Assembly: GCA_900317825.1 (NCBI GenBank)
Contig: ONIH01000005.1
Location: 1-64,000 of the forward strand
DNA length: 64,000 bases
From: an uncultured Lachnospiraceae bacterium
GTDB lineage: Bacteria > Bacillota > Clostridia > Lachnospirales > Lachnospiraceae
Direction: 5' to 3'
Part shown: in pieces, positions 41,980 through 51,509 of the stretch
Layout of the letters: the number at the start of each line of letters is the position of its first letter
Position numbering within the stretch: the first letter of the stretch is position 1
Position numbers and translations under genes: made by a program
Notes under the pieces: model-generated
What the model was told of the DNA's origin: nothing
Databases searched by the model: none
The model's input: the letters and a program-made list of their open reading frames with translations, nothing else

Positions 41980-44900
41980 CGGCCGCTCTCCTTTCCTGAC
42001 TGTGCCTTATCATTTTCTGACTGTCTGCTGCTGCTTATCTTTGCGACAAGTGACTGAAGAGTCGCTGTTTTTTTCTTCTGTTCATCGTCTGCACTGCTGT
42101 CATCTAATACATGGCTTATATCCCTGTAATAGTAGCCATTCAGTCTCGGATCAAAATGGCAGACTCCCTTATAGATACAGTATTTGCATCCGGTGTCCGA
42201 GCCCTTCCTGTATGGAAGGACAGCTGCGTCTCCCTTTACTATCCTGCTCCCAAGGGATACAGCCTTTTCCTTTGTAAAATCCCTAATAAGGCCAAAGTCA
42301 TCTGGCGTCACCAGAGACCCTGAAGCCCCCAGGTCTCCATTAGACTTGGTCTTCAGGTCAACTGCCCTTGATGTATAACTGCTTTCAGTGAGCAGCTTCC
42401 CGTCAAGTGAGCCTATGACAGCTTCATCATCTATCATGATGCCTGACGGTCTTAAGGTCTTTTCTATCTCAGCTCTCCTGCTCTCATCGTCTAGCCGCTT
42501 CTCTTCCGGGATCCTCGGGTCCGTAAGCATATAGTAGAATACGGCAGCTGGGAGATACTTGTCGCCATTCCTTCCAAGCCCCTTTAATGCCATATCCATA
42601 TACAGCAATAGCTGCAGCTGAATACCCTCATAGATCCGCACCGGGTCGAGCTTATTCGTGCCGGTCTTATAATCTATGATCTTCACATATGTGTTATCTC
42701 CTGCCTTTGCCAGGTCTATGCGGTCTATCTTTCCTGTAAGGGAAAGCGTATGCCCGTCTCCCACATCAAAGGACAGGTCTCTGGCGTCACATAAGTCTTT
42801 TAGCTCCTGCTCGAAATACATCGGAGCGAACTTTCCTGCCTTCAGCTCTTCAGTCATGACCTGAGTATTTAAGAGCAGATTCTTAAATGCCTGCTTTGAA
42901 AAATGGTCTTCCCTGGCATCTTCAAACAGCTCACTGCCGGCAAAGTCTTTAAGCTCTTCATCAAATCCCGCCTGAAGCCTCCTGTTCATCTCATCTGAGT
43001 CTACAGCATCCCAGCCTAAACCATCAGTTCTAAGGCTCTTAGCGTACTTCTCGATAGCGCCATGGTAGAGGTTACCCAGGTCTAGCGAAGCGAACTCATT
43101 CTTCTTTCTCGGAGTCAGCTTAAGTCCGTACTGGAGCAGATAAGAGCACGGACACTTCGCGAACGTCTCGAGTCTGCTTACAGACATAGTAAGTGACCTG
43201 CCATATAAAGCATCTGTGACTGCCTGCTTCAGCGGAGTCTTCTGATTTTCTGAAAATGCTGCGTCAAGGAAAGCCTTTCGGATACCGGCCTTCCCTGAAA
43301 CTGTCTTTACATCTAGCAGTTCCGCCGTGCGGTCTCTGACTAAAGACGTGGCATCTTCATTTATCAGCTGCTCGAGGCCTCTGGTCATGACGGCATCTGC
43401 ACTGTTCTCAGTCTCTAAGAATACCGGATCATCTGAACTGATCCTCTCACACTTCACATCTGGAAACAGTCGCTCTATCTCCTCGAACAGGTAGGAAGCA
43501 TTTATGTGATCGCCGTCTGAGCTCCCCTGGTGGTACGTGATAAAGAGCTTCTCAGATGCCTTCGTCATGCACAGATACAGGTAGAACTTCTGCTGAGCCG
43601 ACCTCTCCCTGTCGGTAGGTGCCAGCTCAAAGCCGTTCTCCTTCAGGAGCACTCTCTCCTCCTCTGAAAAAATACCTGCGTCTGAACCGGCCTTCGGTAT
43701 CTGGTCGTCCCCTGCCCCTATCAGGAAAAGCACCTTCACATCCGAAAGCCTGGTACGCTCCAGGTCTCCGAAGAGCACCGTATCATTACTCTTAGGGACA
43801 GTAGCCGGCTTTATCTCATCGAGACCGTCGAGGAGCATGTCCCTGAAGTCTGAGACGCTTACCTTCTCGTCTCCTAAAAGCTCCGCCATCTGGTCTGACA
43901 GGTCACAGAAAAATCCATAGAGTCTGCGGTACAGGTCTTCTGAAACCATATCACCCTCTTCCTGCTTTTTGTCAGCCCTGTAGTTCAGCTTCTGCTCCGC
44001 ATGGAAAGTCATCAGCAGTTCAAAAAGTGCCGTAAGCCTGTCTGTTACCGTGACATTCTTTCCCTTCTCAGCGTCATAGAACTTCATCAGGGGAGCGGAT
44101 ATTTTTTCACGAATAGCATTCAGCTTCTCAAATGCCTTATCAGCTGTGAAGTCCTGCGTTTTTCTCTTGAAAGGCTCCTTTAGGTATCTGGTGTTCCTGA
44201 ATGACGCCTCATACAGGTAGTTATCGAGGATGTCTGTCTCCTTAGCTGAGAGCGGCGTAAGTCCGCTGCGCAGAAATCTCATGACACTTTCATATGACAG
44301 GCGGCGCTTTACCATGTCAAGAGCTGCATCTATAAACTCAGTGAGAGGGTTAAACAGAGCCTCCTTCTTCTCGTCCAAAAATACCGGTATCCCCTGCGCA
44401 TCGAAGATCCTCTTCACTGAGTATCTGTAGCTCTCGACATCAGGACAGACAACTGCAAAATCTCTGTAGTGTAGGCTCTCATCCTTTCGGACCATCTGAT
44501 GTATCTTCTCAGCTGTAAAGAGGATCTCAGTCTTTACATCACGAAGTTCAGCGAGCTCTATTCTGCCCTCTGAATCAGGCAGGCTTCTCCCATTCTCACG
44601 GAACAGGTTCTCCTCCAGAAAAGCCAGCGGACCGCCGTCTTTAAATCTGCCGTTTCCCCTGTCTATGAAAACCGGATCAAGAATCTGTGCGCCTTTAAGT
44701 CCATTAAGAAAAGCAGCCTCTTCCCGTGACATATAAAAGAGCCCTTCCTCCTCACCCGCATGATACAGGTCACAGTCTGTGTCACAGGTCACACAGGCGT
44801 AGACTGTGTCTACCAACGGAACGAGTCTGGTCAGGAGTTCCTTCTGCACCGGAGTAAACCCTGTGTAGCCGTCAAGCACTATCACCGAATCCCTTATAAG

Positions 44901-45476
44901 CTCAGACTGGTCTGCGACATCACAGAGAAGCGTAAGCACCTGCTCCTGGGTAAACATGCTCTCTCCTAAGAGGGATAAGAACTTCCTGTAGAGCTTCTCC
45001 ACGTCCTCTGCCTTCTCACGGAAAGTGTCAGGAAGTCCGGCCTTTTCTGCCATCTCTCCTACATCTGACGGTTCGTATCCGTACTGCATCAGCTCAGAGA
45101 TAAGAGACTTGACCTCGTCTATGTAGCCTCTGCGGCCGATGTTCTTCTTCAGAAGGCCCAGATCATCCCTGATAAGCGAAGCTGCCCGCCTTAAGAGAAG
45201 GACTTTTCCGGTCTCATCGAGACAGACGTTCTTCTTCGTGCCCAGTTCGTCAAAGACCCTGTAGGCAAGGCGTTCGAATGAGAGCACATCGACATTTATG
45301 ATGCTCTTACGGGGACTTAAGAACACCAGAATGCGCTGTGTCTGCATCGAATACTGGAGCGGAACGAGGATCAGATAGTGCTTCTTCGGGCTCTGCTGCG
45401 CCTCTTCGAGGATTTTCTTATAGATGTATGTGGATTTGCCGGTCCCGGACGGTCCGGCGATGATCTGAAGGTTCAT
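41976..45476 (-). CDS. addB: ATP-dependent helicase/nuclease subunit B
   Basis: 1166-residue partner of AddA. Walker A GPSGTGKST (8-16), degenerate helicase domains and a C-terminal RecB-type nuclease (VKIIDYKTGTNKLD near 955). The 4Fe-4S cysteines are in CPCSYLL near 775 and, after a long gap, in CKYCIYKGVCHFD near 1095, as in AddB. GGGAGG site 6 nt before the ATG, own promoter. First gene of a four-gene unit. Confidence 0.97.
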   Translation of the reverse strand: MNLQIIAGPSGTGKSTYIYKKILEEAQQSPKKHYLILVPLQYSMQTQRILVFLSPRKSIINVDVLSFERLAYRVFDELGTKKNVCLDETGKVLLLRRAASLIRDDLGLLKKNIGRRGYIDEVKSLISELMQYGYEPSDVGEMAEKAGLPDTFREKAEDVEKLYRKFLSLLGESMFTQEQVLTLLCDVADQSELIRDSVIVLDGYTGFTPVQKELLTRLVPLVDTVYACVTCDTDCDLYHAGEEEGLFYMSREEAAFLNGLKGAQILDPVFIDRGNGRFKDGGPLAFLEENLFRENGRSLPDSEGRIELAELRDVKTEILFTAEKIHQMVRKDESLHYRDFAVVCPDVESYRYSVKRIFDAQGIPVFLDEKKEALFNPLTEFIDAALDMVKRRLSYESVMRFLRSGLTPLSAKETDILDNYLYEASFRNTRYLKEPFKRKTQDFTADKAFEKLNAIREKISAPLMKFYDAEKGKNVTVTDRLTALFELLMTFHAEQKLNYRADKKQEEGDMVSEDLYRRLYGFFCDLSDQMAELLGDEKVSVSDFRDMLLDGLDEIKPATVPKSNDTVLFGDLERTRLSDVKVLFLIGAGDDQIPKAGSDAGIFSEEERVLLKENGFELAPTDRERSAQQKFYLYLCMTKASEKLFITYHQGSSDGDHINASYLFEEIERLFPDVKCERISSDDPVFLETENSADAVMTRGLEQLINEDATSLVRDRTAELLDVKTVSGKAGIRKAFLDAAFSENQKTPLKQAVTDALYGRSLTMSVSRLETFAKCPCSYLLQYGLKLTPRKKNEFASLDLGNLYHGAIEKYAKSLRTDGLGWDAVDSDEMNRRLQAGFDEELKDFAGSELFEDAREDHFSKQAFKNLLLNTQVMTEELKAGKFAPMYFEQELKDLCDARDLSFDVGDGHTLSLTGKIDRIDLAKAGDNTYVKIIDYKTGTNKLDPVRIYEGIQLQLLLYMDMALKGLGRNGDKYLPAAVFYYMLTDPRIPEEKRLDDESRRAEIEKTLRPSGIMIDDEAVIGSLDGKLLTESSYTSRAVDLKTKSNGDLGASGSLVTPDDFGLIRDFTKEKAVSLGSRIVKGDAAVLPYRKGSDTGCKYCIYKGVCHFDPRLNGYYYRDISHVLDDSSADDEQKKKTATLQSLVAKISSSRQSENDKAQSGKESGR

Positions 45477-45516
45477 AATAGGCCTCCCCTGATGCTGTGT
45501 TCGAATGTCTGTTCGT

Positions 45517-45545
45517 AGTATATCACATCACGTGGAAGCTGTAAA
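45517..45545 (-). promoter_or_regulatory. Promoter of the addBA operon
   Basis: TTTACA-17-TATACT, start near 45510, leader of about 35 nt. Confidence 0.65.
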
Positions 45546-45575
45546 GATTTTTTTGTAAAAAAGATGCCTGTTTTT

Positions 45576-46583
45576 TTATATGACCCGCTTATAGAAGCGG
45601 ACGGTGAATTCGGCGCCGTGCGGGCGGGTATTTGATGCTTTTATCGTGCCGTTGTGGGCTTTGATGATGTCACGGGATAAGGCGAGTCCGATACCGATGC
45701 TCTGTGACGAGGCATTTTCGCCACGGTAGAAACGCTCGAAGAGATGAGGAAGGTCAGATTCTTTGAAGCCTTCTCCGGTATCTGTTATGACTACTTCTGT
45801 AAAAATGGCCGTTTCTTCCGCTCTTACACTAATAGTGCCACCAGAAGGCGTGTGCTCAACGCAGTTTTTTATCAGATTGCCCAAAGCCTCGGCGCACCAC
45901 TCCCTATCACCGATAAATGCAGCATCACCGCATGAAGCATCAAAAGCTATCCCTTTAAGCTCCATCGGGATCAGCAGCGGTTCAGCTGCCTTTTCTATCA
46001 CATCAGAGACATTGATCTGTTTCTTTATGAATGCCACAGTGCCGGAATCGAGCTTTGCTATTTTCAGAAGTGCTTCAGTCAGATTTTCCATTCTGGCAAG
46101 TGAATCCTTCAATTCATGTATATGCTTCCGGTAATTGTCACTGTCCGCACCGTCATCAGACAGGAGATTTACAGTCAGATTCATAGCGGTAAGCGGAGTC
46201 CGAAGCTGATGGGATATGTCCGCCAAAGCCTTACTCATACGAAGCCTGTCTTTATCACTCGTCTCAGCCTGAGAACGAAGCCTTACAGTCATTTTGCGAA
46301 GCTCAGAATAGAGGATATAAAGCTCGCCCTCCTTCGCGTTTCTGATGGTAAGCTCTTCTTTACCATGCAGCACCTTGTCAACCTCATCAGACAGTTCCGC
46401 TATGTCCTTAAGCCTCACCATCGTATATGATCCAAAAACAGAAATACAGACGGCCTCAGCAATCAGTGCAATCAGAGCCGCCCTCTTGTCATACAAAAAT
46501 AAAATGGTCAGATCACATACCAGACTGGCCATCACCATAATACAAAAACACCATCTGAACTTCGCATTCTTCCAGATATTCAA
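45576..46583 (-). CDS. Sensor histidine kinase, short two-helix type
   Basis: 335 residues. Two membrane helices (FCIMVMASLVCDLTILFL; AALIALIAEAVCISVFGSYTM) are joined by only about 5 residues (DKR), so there is no outer sensor domain. A HAMP-like or linker region follows, then the phospho-acceptor His125 in DISHQLRTPLTAMN, N-box LGNLIKNCVEHTPSGG and G1 TDTGEGFKESDLPHLFERFYRG. Such intramembrane kinases often sense through an ABC transporter, and one lies upstream. The TTG at 46583 has GGGAGG 8 nt upstream; the TTG two codons earlier is too near the site. Follows the regulator gene by 18 nt. Confidence 0.93.
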   Translation of the reverse strand: MNIWKNAKFRWCFCIMVMASLVCDLTILFLYDKRAALIALIAEAVCISVFGSYTMVRLKDIAELSDEVDKVLHGKEELTIRNAKEGELYILYSELRKMTVRLRSQAETSDKDRLRMSKALADISHQLRTPLTAMNLTVNLLSDDGADSDNYRKHIHELKDSLARMENLTEALLKIAKLDSGTVAFIKKQINVSDVIEKAAEPLLIPMELKGIAFDASCGDAAFIGDREWCAEALGNLIKNCVEHTPSGGTISVRAEETAIFTEVVITDTGEGFKESDLPHLFERFYRGENASSQSIGIGLALSRDIIKAHNGTIKASNTRPHGAEFTVRFYKRVI

Positions 46584-46601
46584 AGCCAAAACCTCCCTTT
46601 T

Positions 46602-47273
46602 TCATACCATACGGTAACCAAGACCCCTGACAGTCATTATTATCTTTGGATTCTGCGGGTCATCCTCTATTTTCTCACGGAGGCGCTTGATATAGACAGA
46701 AAGAGTGTTGTCGTTGACAAAATTCCCGGCGATATCCCAGACATCTTCAAGCAGTGCTTCTCGAGAAAGTATCCTTCCTCTGTTTTCCAGGAAAATCTGT
46801 AAGATACGGAATTCGAGAGCAGACAGCACGATCTCCTTCTCACCTTTACTGACTCTTCCACTGTCCGTATCAATAAACAGATCACCTATCACAATCCGTC
46901 CGTCATCGTGCTGATATTTCCTCCGTGCATTCTTAATTCTCGAAACCAGCTCCCTCGGTCTGAAAGGCTTTGCGATATAATCATCCGCGCCCAGATCAAA
47001 ACCAGCCACGACACTGGCCTCATCCCCAGATGCCGTCAGAAAGATCACCGGAATATCGTATTCGCTTTTTATCTCCGAACACAGCGAATAACCGTTTCCA
47101 TCCTTAAGCGAAATATCTAGCAGCACTATATCAAACCTGTCAGCCTTCAAAGCTTTTAATGCATCCCGCTGCCCCGGCACCGCCGTAACAGCATATTCCT
47201 CTTTCTTCAAGAATTCTACAAGTGAATCTACTATGGCTTTATCATCTTCTACGAGAAGTATCGAAATAAACAT
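46602..47273 (-). CDS. OmpR-family response regulator
   Basis: 223 residues: receiver domain with acidic pair ED9-D11, phospho-acceptor Asp53 (VLLDISLKDGNG), Thr in FLTASGDEA and Lys in IAKPFRPREL, then the winged-helix DNA-binding domain (ALEFRILQIFLENRGRILSREALLEDVW, KIEDDPQNPKIIMTVRGLGYRMV). The ATG at 47273 follows GAAAGG; twelve upstream in-frame codons lie in the repeat block and have no ribosome site. Probable target: the direct repeat upstream of the ABC ATPase gene. Confidence 0.95.
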   Translation of the reverse strand: MFISILLVEDDKAIVDSLVEFLKKEEYAVTAVPGQRDALKALKADRFDIVLLDISLKDGNGYSLCSEIKSEYDIPVIFLTASGDEASVVAGFDLGADDYIAKPFRPRELVSRIKNARRKYQHDDGRIVIGDLFIDTDSGRVSKGEKEIVLSALEFRILQIFLENRGRILSREALLEDVWDIAGNFVNDNTLSVYIKRLREKIEDDPQNPKIIMTVRGLGYRMV

Positions 47274-47294
47274 CAGAAACCTTTCTGTAAAATA

Positions 47295-47730
47295 CGCGCG
47301 GTGGGGCACTCATTCTTCAATTACCGGTAATACGTGCGTCACATGAGCAGTAGTAATTACCGGTATTTACGCGCGGTGGAGCACTCATTCTTCAATTACC
47401 GGTAATACGCACGTCACATGAGCAGTAGTAATTACCGGTATTTACGCGCGGTGGGGCACAGCTGCCCGCTTCGCTGCAATATTTTTCAGCTTTGCCAGCA
47501 TCGGTATTTACGCGCGGTGGGGCACAGCTGTCCGGGCAAATTTTAGGGCCGTTCCCGGCGCGCAGCAGTATCAATGGGCATCCAAGTATGACATACCGTT
47601 ATTTTCAAGCCCATTGATACGAGCGGAGCGCATAGGCCCGATTTGCACGGGCGGCTTGTGCCCCACCGCGCGGGCTTATTCCAGTAATACGATTTGCACG
47701 GGCGGCTTAGTGCCCCACCACGCGGGCTTC
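47295..47730. repeat. Tandem and inverted repeat block between regulator and transporter genes
   Basis: No gene in this 458-bp gap. CGCGCGGTGG(G/A)GCAC occurs four times forward, starting at 47295, 47370, 47445 and 47511. The first two 75-bp units differ at three bases and contain the palindrome ATTACCGGTAAT. The complementary form GTGCCCCACC(G/A)CGCG occurs twice, at about 47658 and 47710, each preceded by CGATTTGCACGGGCGGCTT (51-bp spacing). In the centre GTATCAATGGGC (47568-47579) pairs perfectly with GCCCATTGATAC (47609-47620). The outer parts of 47511-47680 are also complementary, so the whole can form a large cruciform. Confidence 0.85.
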
Positions 47731-47731
47731 A

Positions 47732-50260
47732 CTAGATATTCTCATCCTTGAGCGCATCGATCAGATTCGCGGCACTGATCCTCTTCTCCGCAAAATGCAT
47801 CGATATGAATATCACCGCAAACACCACCACAATCGCAATAACTATCGGCACCACCGGCAGATAAAAAGCTGACTCAATATTCACACTCACTATGCGCCAG
47901 ATAGCAAAGCTTATCAGTATCGCCACCGGAATACCAATGATCAGCGCCTTCGTACCATACTGAAGGCTTTCGGCCTTAAGCATTTTTCTAAGGCCCCGCC
48001 TCGACATCCCAACAGAGCGAAGCATAGCGAATTCACGTTTTCTAAGTATCACGCCGGTAGAAATGATATTAAATACATTTGCAGCTGCGATAAGCGATAT
48101 CAGGATAATAAACCCGTATATGAAAACCCTTGCCGCAAATACCATCATCCTCATAGACATCGATGATTCAGCCTGATCTATCACATTACCATTCAGGTTT
48201 TCTGACTTTATCTGATCATCAAGCTCAGAAGTCATTTTCTCATGGTCGCCTGTCTTAAAATACATCTGACAGCTCATATCTATATCCTGCTTGCCAGAAG
48301 GCATGATATCCTCCCCATAGACAGCTTTCATGGCAGATATCGGGAAATACACTCTCGACACATCAGTCTCAAACCATGGCTTTTCCTTTATCTCAGAGCC
48401 TATTGTAACACTTCCTGCCTTTACAGGGAATGCATTCTGCTTTATGACTTTAAACCTGATACTTTTCCCGCTTCCGTCCACATATCTCTGCTGGTTATAT
48501 ATGATACCCACAGGCTTCTCAGCGTCCATATATTTTTTAGCAGAAAGTCCATTCTCCTGACAAAGCTTTTTAAACGTATCATCATCTAAGAACCCGATAT
48601 TCAGGTTCACCTGGCCATTGTCTATATAGGTATTCTCTATGAATTCATCAGTCAGGTAAGCCTGCTTTACCGGAAATGCCTTTTCAGCTACATCTGCTTC
48701 CATATACATCGAAGCCTCACTCACTTGTTCCTCACTCTTATACTGATCCCAGAGCCTGTTTATCTCTTCAGAATACTGCTTTGAATAGAGCTGCGCTATC
48801 ACATCGGCACTCGTCCCCTGTGCGATCGAATTATCGACTTCTTTGCTGATGCCCTCCACAAACGATGAAGCCGAGATAAACAGCACCACACTTAGGAAAA
48901 TAGAAAATACCGTCGACCTGCTCCGCTTCCGGTTCCTGCAATAATTTTTCTTTGCCATCGCACTGTAAAAATGCCCTCTCCTTAAAGGCTTCTCTCCGGC
49001 CTTTCTGCCACTTTTATCTATACTTACCTCACCGGACTGTCTTACAGCATCGATAGGCGATATACGAACTGCCCGGTTCGCTGGCTTTACCGCTGAAAGA
49101 AGCGCCATTATAAGACAAAGAAGTATTGCAGCTATTATTATCACCGGGCTTAATACCAGATGAATATGACAGCCTGTTCCCTTCGCGTACATATCAAAGG
49201 TAGGACTCAGTGCATAGAGAGTTATACCTATCCCAGCACAGCCTATCAGAAGCCCTATCGGAATACCGATAGCTGACAGGATCATCGCCTCATAATAGAC
49301 AGATGAGCGTATCTGCTTTTTGGTGGCTCCGAGAGATCGGAGCATCCCGTACTGTCTTATCCTCTCATTTACAGAAATAGCAAATGAATTATAGATAAGT
49401 GACACTGAACCGAATAGGATCATTACGATAAGCACTAATACCAGTCCATCTATTACCATTTTCAGACTGCTTCCTTCGCTGAAAATGCCGTAGAACTTCA
49501 GCAGATATGTATGAGCCACAGCATTAGAAAGTACTGGCGTGTTCTTTACGGTATGGTTGTAAAGATACGGATTTTTGAGGGTGAAAGCTATATTTGTAAC
49601 GCCGTCACCCTTGTCATCTGTAGTAAGTGCGACAAATCCAGGCAGATTCAAGGATACCAGATCATCAGACGGTCTTTGACAGATACCGACTACAGTATAA
49701 GTCCTCTGATCAGTACTATTCAGCTCCTCTCCTTTCTGATAGCTGTCCCTATTCAGAAGCTGCTTTCCCTTGAATGAGCGGGTTCCGACAGTAAGCTTAA
49801 TAGTATCCCCAACCCTTATCTTCCGGTATTCGCTATTACTGCTATTTGCCATATTTGATGAAACCAGAAGCTCTCTGTTATTCTTCGGCATGCGTCCCGA
49901 TATGACACTAACAGGCAGAATACCATTTTTCCTGTCAGCTGACAGGATGCTAAGATACGGATCCGACTTGCTGTCTTTATTTACTTTGGCAAATCCAACT
50001 TCCCTGAACTCCTCAGTTTTTTGAACACTGTCAAGCTTTCTGACCTTTGGTACAGTCTCAGGAGATACATTCTGAAGAAGGCCGTGATACTCACCGCTCA
50101 GATGGGATTCGATATCCCTCATGAATACGAGGCCGCTCCAGGCGCCCTCCAAAACTGCTGTAAATAGCGTCATTGACAGAACTATGCCTATTATGGTCAC
50201 AATAGTCCTGACTTTATTTTTCTTTAGTATCCGTATTGTCAGTCTGTGAAATATATTCAT
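47732..50260 (-). CDS. FtsX-family ABC transporter permease, ten-helix type
   Basis: 842 residues with two FtsX modules. Helix 1 near 20-40, an extracellular domain (about 45-260), helices near 270-400 with the ERIRQYGMLRSLGATKKQIR signature, a second half starting KKNYCRNRKRSRSTVFSIFLSV near 440, another large outer domain, and ILRKREFAMLRSVGMSRRGLRKML before the last helices. Partner of the preceding ATPase, starting 4 nt inside it. The two-component system downstream and the kinase without sensor domain suggest a Bce-like sensing/export module, perhaps for envelope-active peptides; the substrate is unknown. Confidence 0.92.
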   Translation of the reverse strand: MNIFHRLTIRILKKNKVRTIVTIIGIVLSMTLFTAVLEGAWSGLVFMRDIESHLSGEYHGLLQNVSPETVPKVRKLDSVQKTEEFREVGFAKVNKDSKSDPYLSILSADRKNGILPVSVISGRMPKNNRELLVSSNMANSSNSEYRKIRVGDTIKLTVGTRSFKGKQLLNRDSYQKGEELNSTDQRTYTVVGICQRPSDDLVSLNLPGFVALTTDDKGDGVTNIAFTLKNPYLYNHTVKNTPVLSNAVAHTYLLKFYGIFSEGSSLKMVIDGLVLVLIVMILFGSVSLIYNSFAISVNERIRQYGMLRSLGATKKQIRSSVYYEAMILSAIGIPIGLLIGCAGIGITLYALSPTFDMYAKGTGCHIHLVLSPVIIIAAILLCLIMALLSAVKPANRAVRISPIDAVRQSGEVSIDKSGRKAGEKPLRRGHFYSAMAKKNYCRNRKRSRSTVFSIFLSVVLFISASSFVEGISKEVDNSIAQGTSADVIAQLYSKQYSEEINRLWDQYKSEEQVSEASMYMEADVAEKAFPVKQAYLTDEFIENTYIDNGQVNLNIGFLDDDTFKKLCQENGLSAKKYMDAEKPVGIIYNQQRYVDGSGKSIRFKVIKQNAFPVKAGSVTIGSEIKEKPWFETDVSRVYFPISAMKAVYGEDIMPSGKQDIDMSCQMYFKTGDHEKMTSELDDQIKSENLNGNVIDQAESSMSMRMMVFAARVFIYGFIILISLIAAANVFNIISTGVILRKREFAMLRSVGMSRRGLRKMLKAESLQYGTKALIIGIPVAILISFAIWRIVSVNIESAFYLPVVPIVIAIVVVFAVIFISMHFAEKRISAANLIDALKDENI

Positions 50261-50940
50261 GCTCTAATCCCCTCATCACTTACTATCCTGCCATCCTCTA
50301 TAGCTATCATTCTGTCAGCCTGCAAAGCTATATTCTCATCGTGGGTTATGACTATAAGAGTCTGCTCGTATTTCCTATTCGATTCCTTTAATAGTTCTAT
50401 GATCTCCTGACTATTGACAGAATCCAGGTTCCCGGTAGGCTCGTCAGCTAATACCACGGCAGGAGATGTAATTAAGGCCCTGCCTATCGATACTCTCTGT
50501 TCCTGTCCTCCTGAGAGCTGGTTTGGCAGATTGTGGATCCTGTCCTTTAGTCCCAGCGTACTGATAAGCTCGTGCAATAGCTTTTTATAAGGATTCCTGC
50601 CATCCATCAGAAGCGGCAGAGTGATATTCTCCTCCACATCAAGTGATGGTATCAGATTATAGAACTGGTATATAAGTCCGACCTGCCTCCTCCTGAAAAT
50701 AGCCAGTTCCTCCTCATTCTGTGCATATACGTCCTGTCCGTTCAGATACACTTTTCCTGATGTCGGCTTATCTACGCCTCCCAGGATATGGAGAAGCGTT
50801 GACTTTCCGGAACCCGACGGCCCTATGATCGAGACGAACTGTCCTCTTTCTATCGTAAAACTCACGTCATCAAGGGCATGTACAGCCGTCTCTCCCTGTC
50901 CGTATATTTTTTTCAGATGCTCAGCTCTAAGTATTTCCAT
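50257..50940 (-). CDS. ABC transporter ATP-binding protein
   Basis: 227-residue ATPase of the MacB/Bce type. Walker [10 protein letters not shown] near 43, [14 protein letters not shown] after the Q-loop, signature [15 protein letters not shown] near 140, Walker [13 protein letters not shown] and switch [12 protein letters not shown]. The frame is open 27 codons further upstream, through the terminator hairpin of the suf operon, so the ATG at 50940 with AAAGGAG is the start. Upstream direct repeats suggest activation by the OmpR-type regulator. Confidence 0.96.
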   Translation of the reverse strand: MEILRAEHLKKIYGQGETAVHALDDVSFTIERGQFVSIIGPSGSGKSTLLHILGGVDKPTSGKVYLNGQDVYAQNEEELAIFRRRQVGLIYQFYNLIPSLDVEENITLPLLMDGRNPYKKLLHELISTLGLKDRIHNLPNQLSGGQEQRVSIGRALITSPAVVLADEPTGNLDSVNSQEIIELLKESNRKYEQTLIVITHDENIALQADRMIAIEDGRIVSDEGIRA

Positions 50941-50966
50941 GGTTGTTTTCTCCTTTCTATGCTCCC

Positions 50967-50999
50967 ATAATACACAAAAAAAGTGACACCCCGGTGACA
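50967..50999 (-). promoter_or_regulatory. Promoter with PhoB/OmpR-type direct repeat, ABC transporter operon
   Basis: TGTCAC-N5-TGTCAC (11-bp period) at 50983-50999 is followed 10 nt later by the -10 box TATTAT (50972-50967). The -35 position itself (ACCGGG) is poor and falls within the repeat, the layout of activator-dependent promoters. It overlaps one arm of the suf terminator. Confidence 0.55.
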
Positions 51000-51034
51000 G
51001 AATGCATATGAATTCCGTCATCTGGATGTCACTT
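50975..51034 (-). terminator. Terminator of the suf operon
   Basis: Outer arms AAGTGACATCC and GGGGTGTCACTT, inner partial pairing TGACGGAAT/ATTCTGTCA, then TTTTTTT on the minus strand, 14 nt after the sufU stop. Confidence 0.7.
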
Positions 51035-51047
51035 CAAAGCTGTTAGT

Positions 51048-51509
51048 TTACTTAGCAGCTGCTTCTTCCTTTGCTTTCTCATTCTCTTCCCCGAACATTT
51101 CCTGAATCGTATGCCATCCGAGCACTGCACACTTAACACGTGCCGGCATATGGCTCACGTCCTGAAGGACGCCTGCCTCTTCAAGCTCATCCTTCTCTTC
51201 ATCGGTGATGCTTCCCTTTATCATCCGAAGAAAAATATCTGCCAGATGCAGTGCCTCATCCTTTGACTTCCCTATGATCAGGTCCATCATCATATCGGCA
51301 GAAGCCTGTGAAATGGCACATCCATCACCCTCGAACGCACCATCCACGATCTTGTCATTGTCATCAACCTTGAGATTGATAATAATATCATCACCACAGG
51401 ACGGGTTCACACCCTCGAGTGTGAGATCCGCTCCGTCCATATGATGCTTGTGTGCAGGATGCAGGTTGTGATCGGTAACGAGCTCCTTATAAAATGTACT
51501 GTTAGCCAT
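51048..51509 (-). CDS. sufU: SUF sulfur-transfer/scaffold protein SufU
   Basis: 153-residue zinc protein that accepts sulfur from SufS in Gram-positive SUF systems. Ligands are Cys38 and Asp40 (NPSCGDD), Cys64 (GDGCAISQAS) and Cys127 (ARVKCAVLGW), all in place. The C-terminal EEAAAK tail is alanine-rich. Last gene of the operon; starts 8 nt inside sufS. Confidence 0.96.
   Translation of the reverse strand: MANSTFYKELVTDHNLHPAHKHHMDGADLTLEGVNPSCGDDIIINLKVDDNDKIVDGAFEGDGCAISQASADMMMDLIIGKSKDEALHLADIFLRMIKGSITDEEKDELEEAGVLQDVSHMPARVKCAVLGWHTIQEMFGEENEKAKEEAAAK

Noticed and set aside
45541..45575. Terminator after the histidine kinase gene
   Set aside because: T-rich stretches are present but no convincing stem could be drawn.
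47295..47520. CRISPR-like array from the regular repeat units
   Set aside because: The spacing is 75, 75 and 66 bp with nearly identical unit contents, so there are no unique spacers; no cas genes are present. Tandem duplication explains it.
47392..47574. 60-codon minus-strand ORF in the repeat block
   Set aside because: Encodes a repeated peptide (CAPPRVNT) only because the DNA units repeat; no ribosome site.
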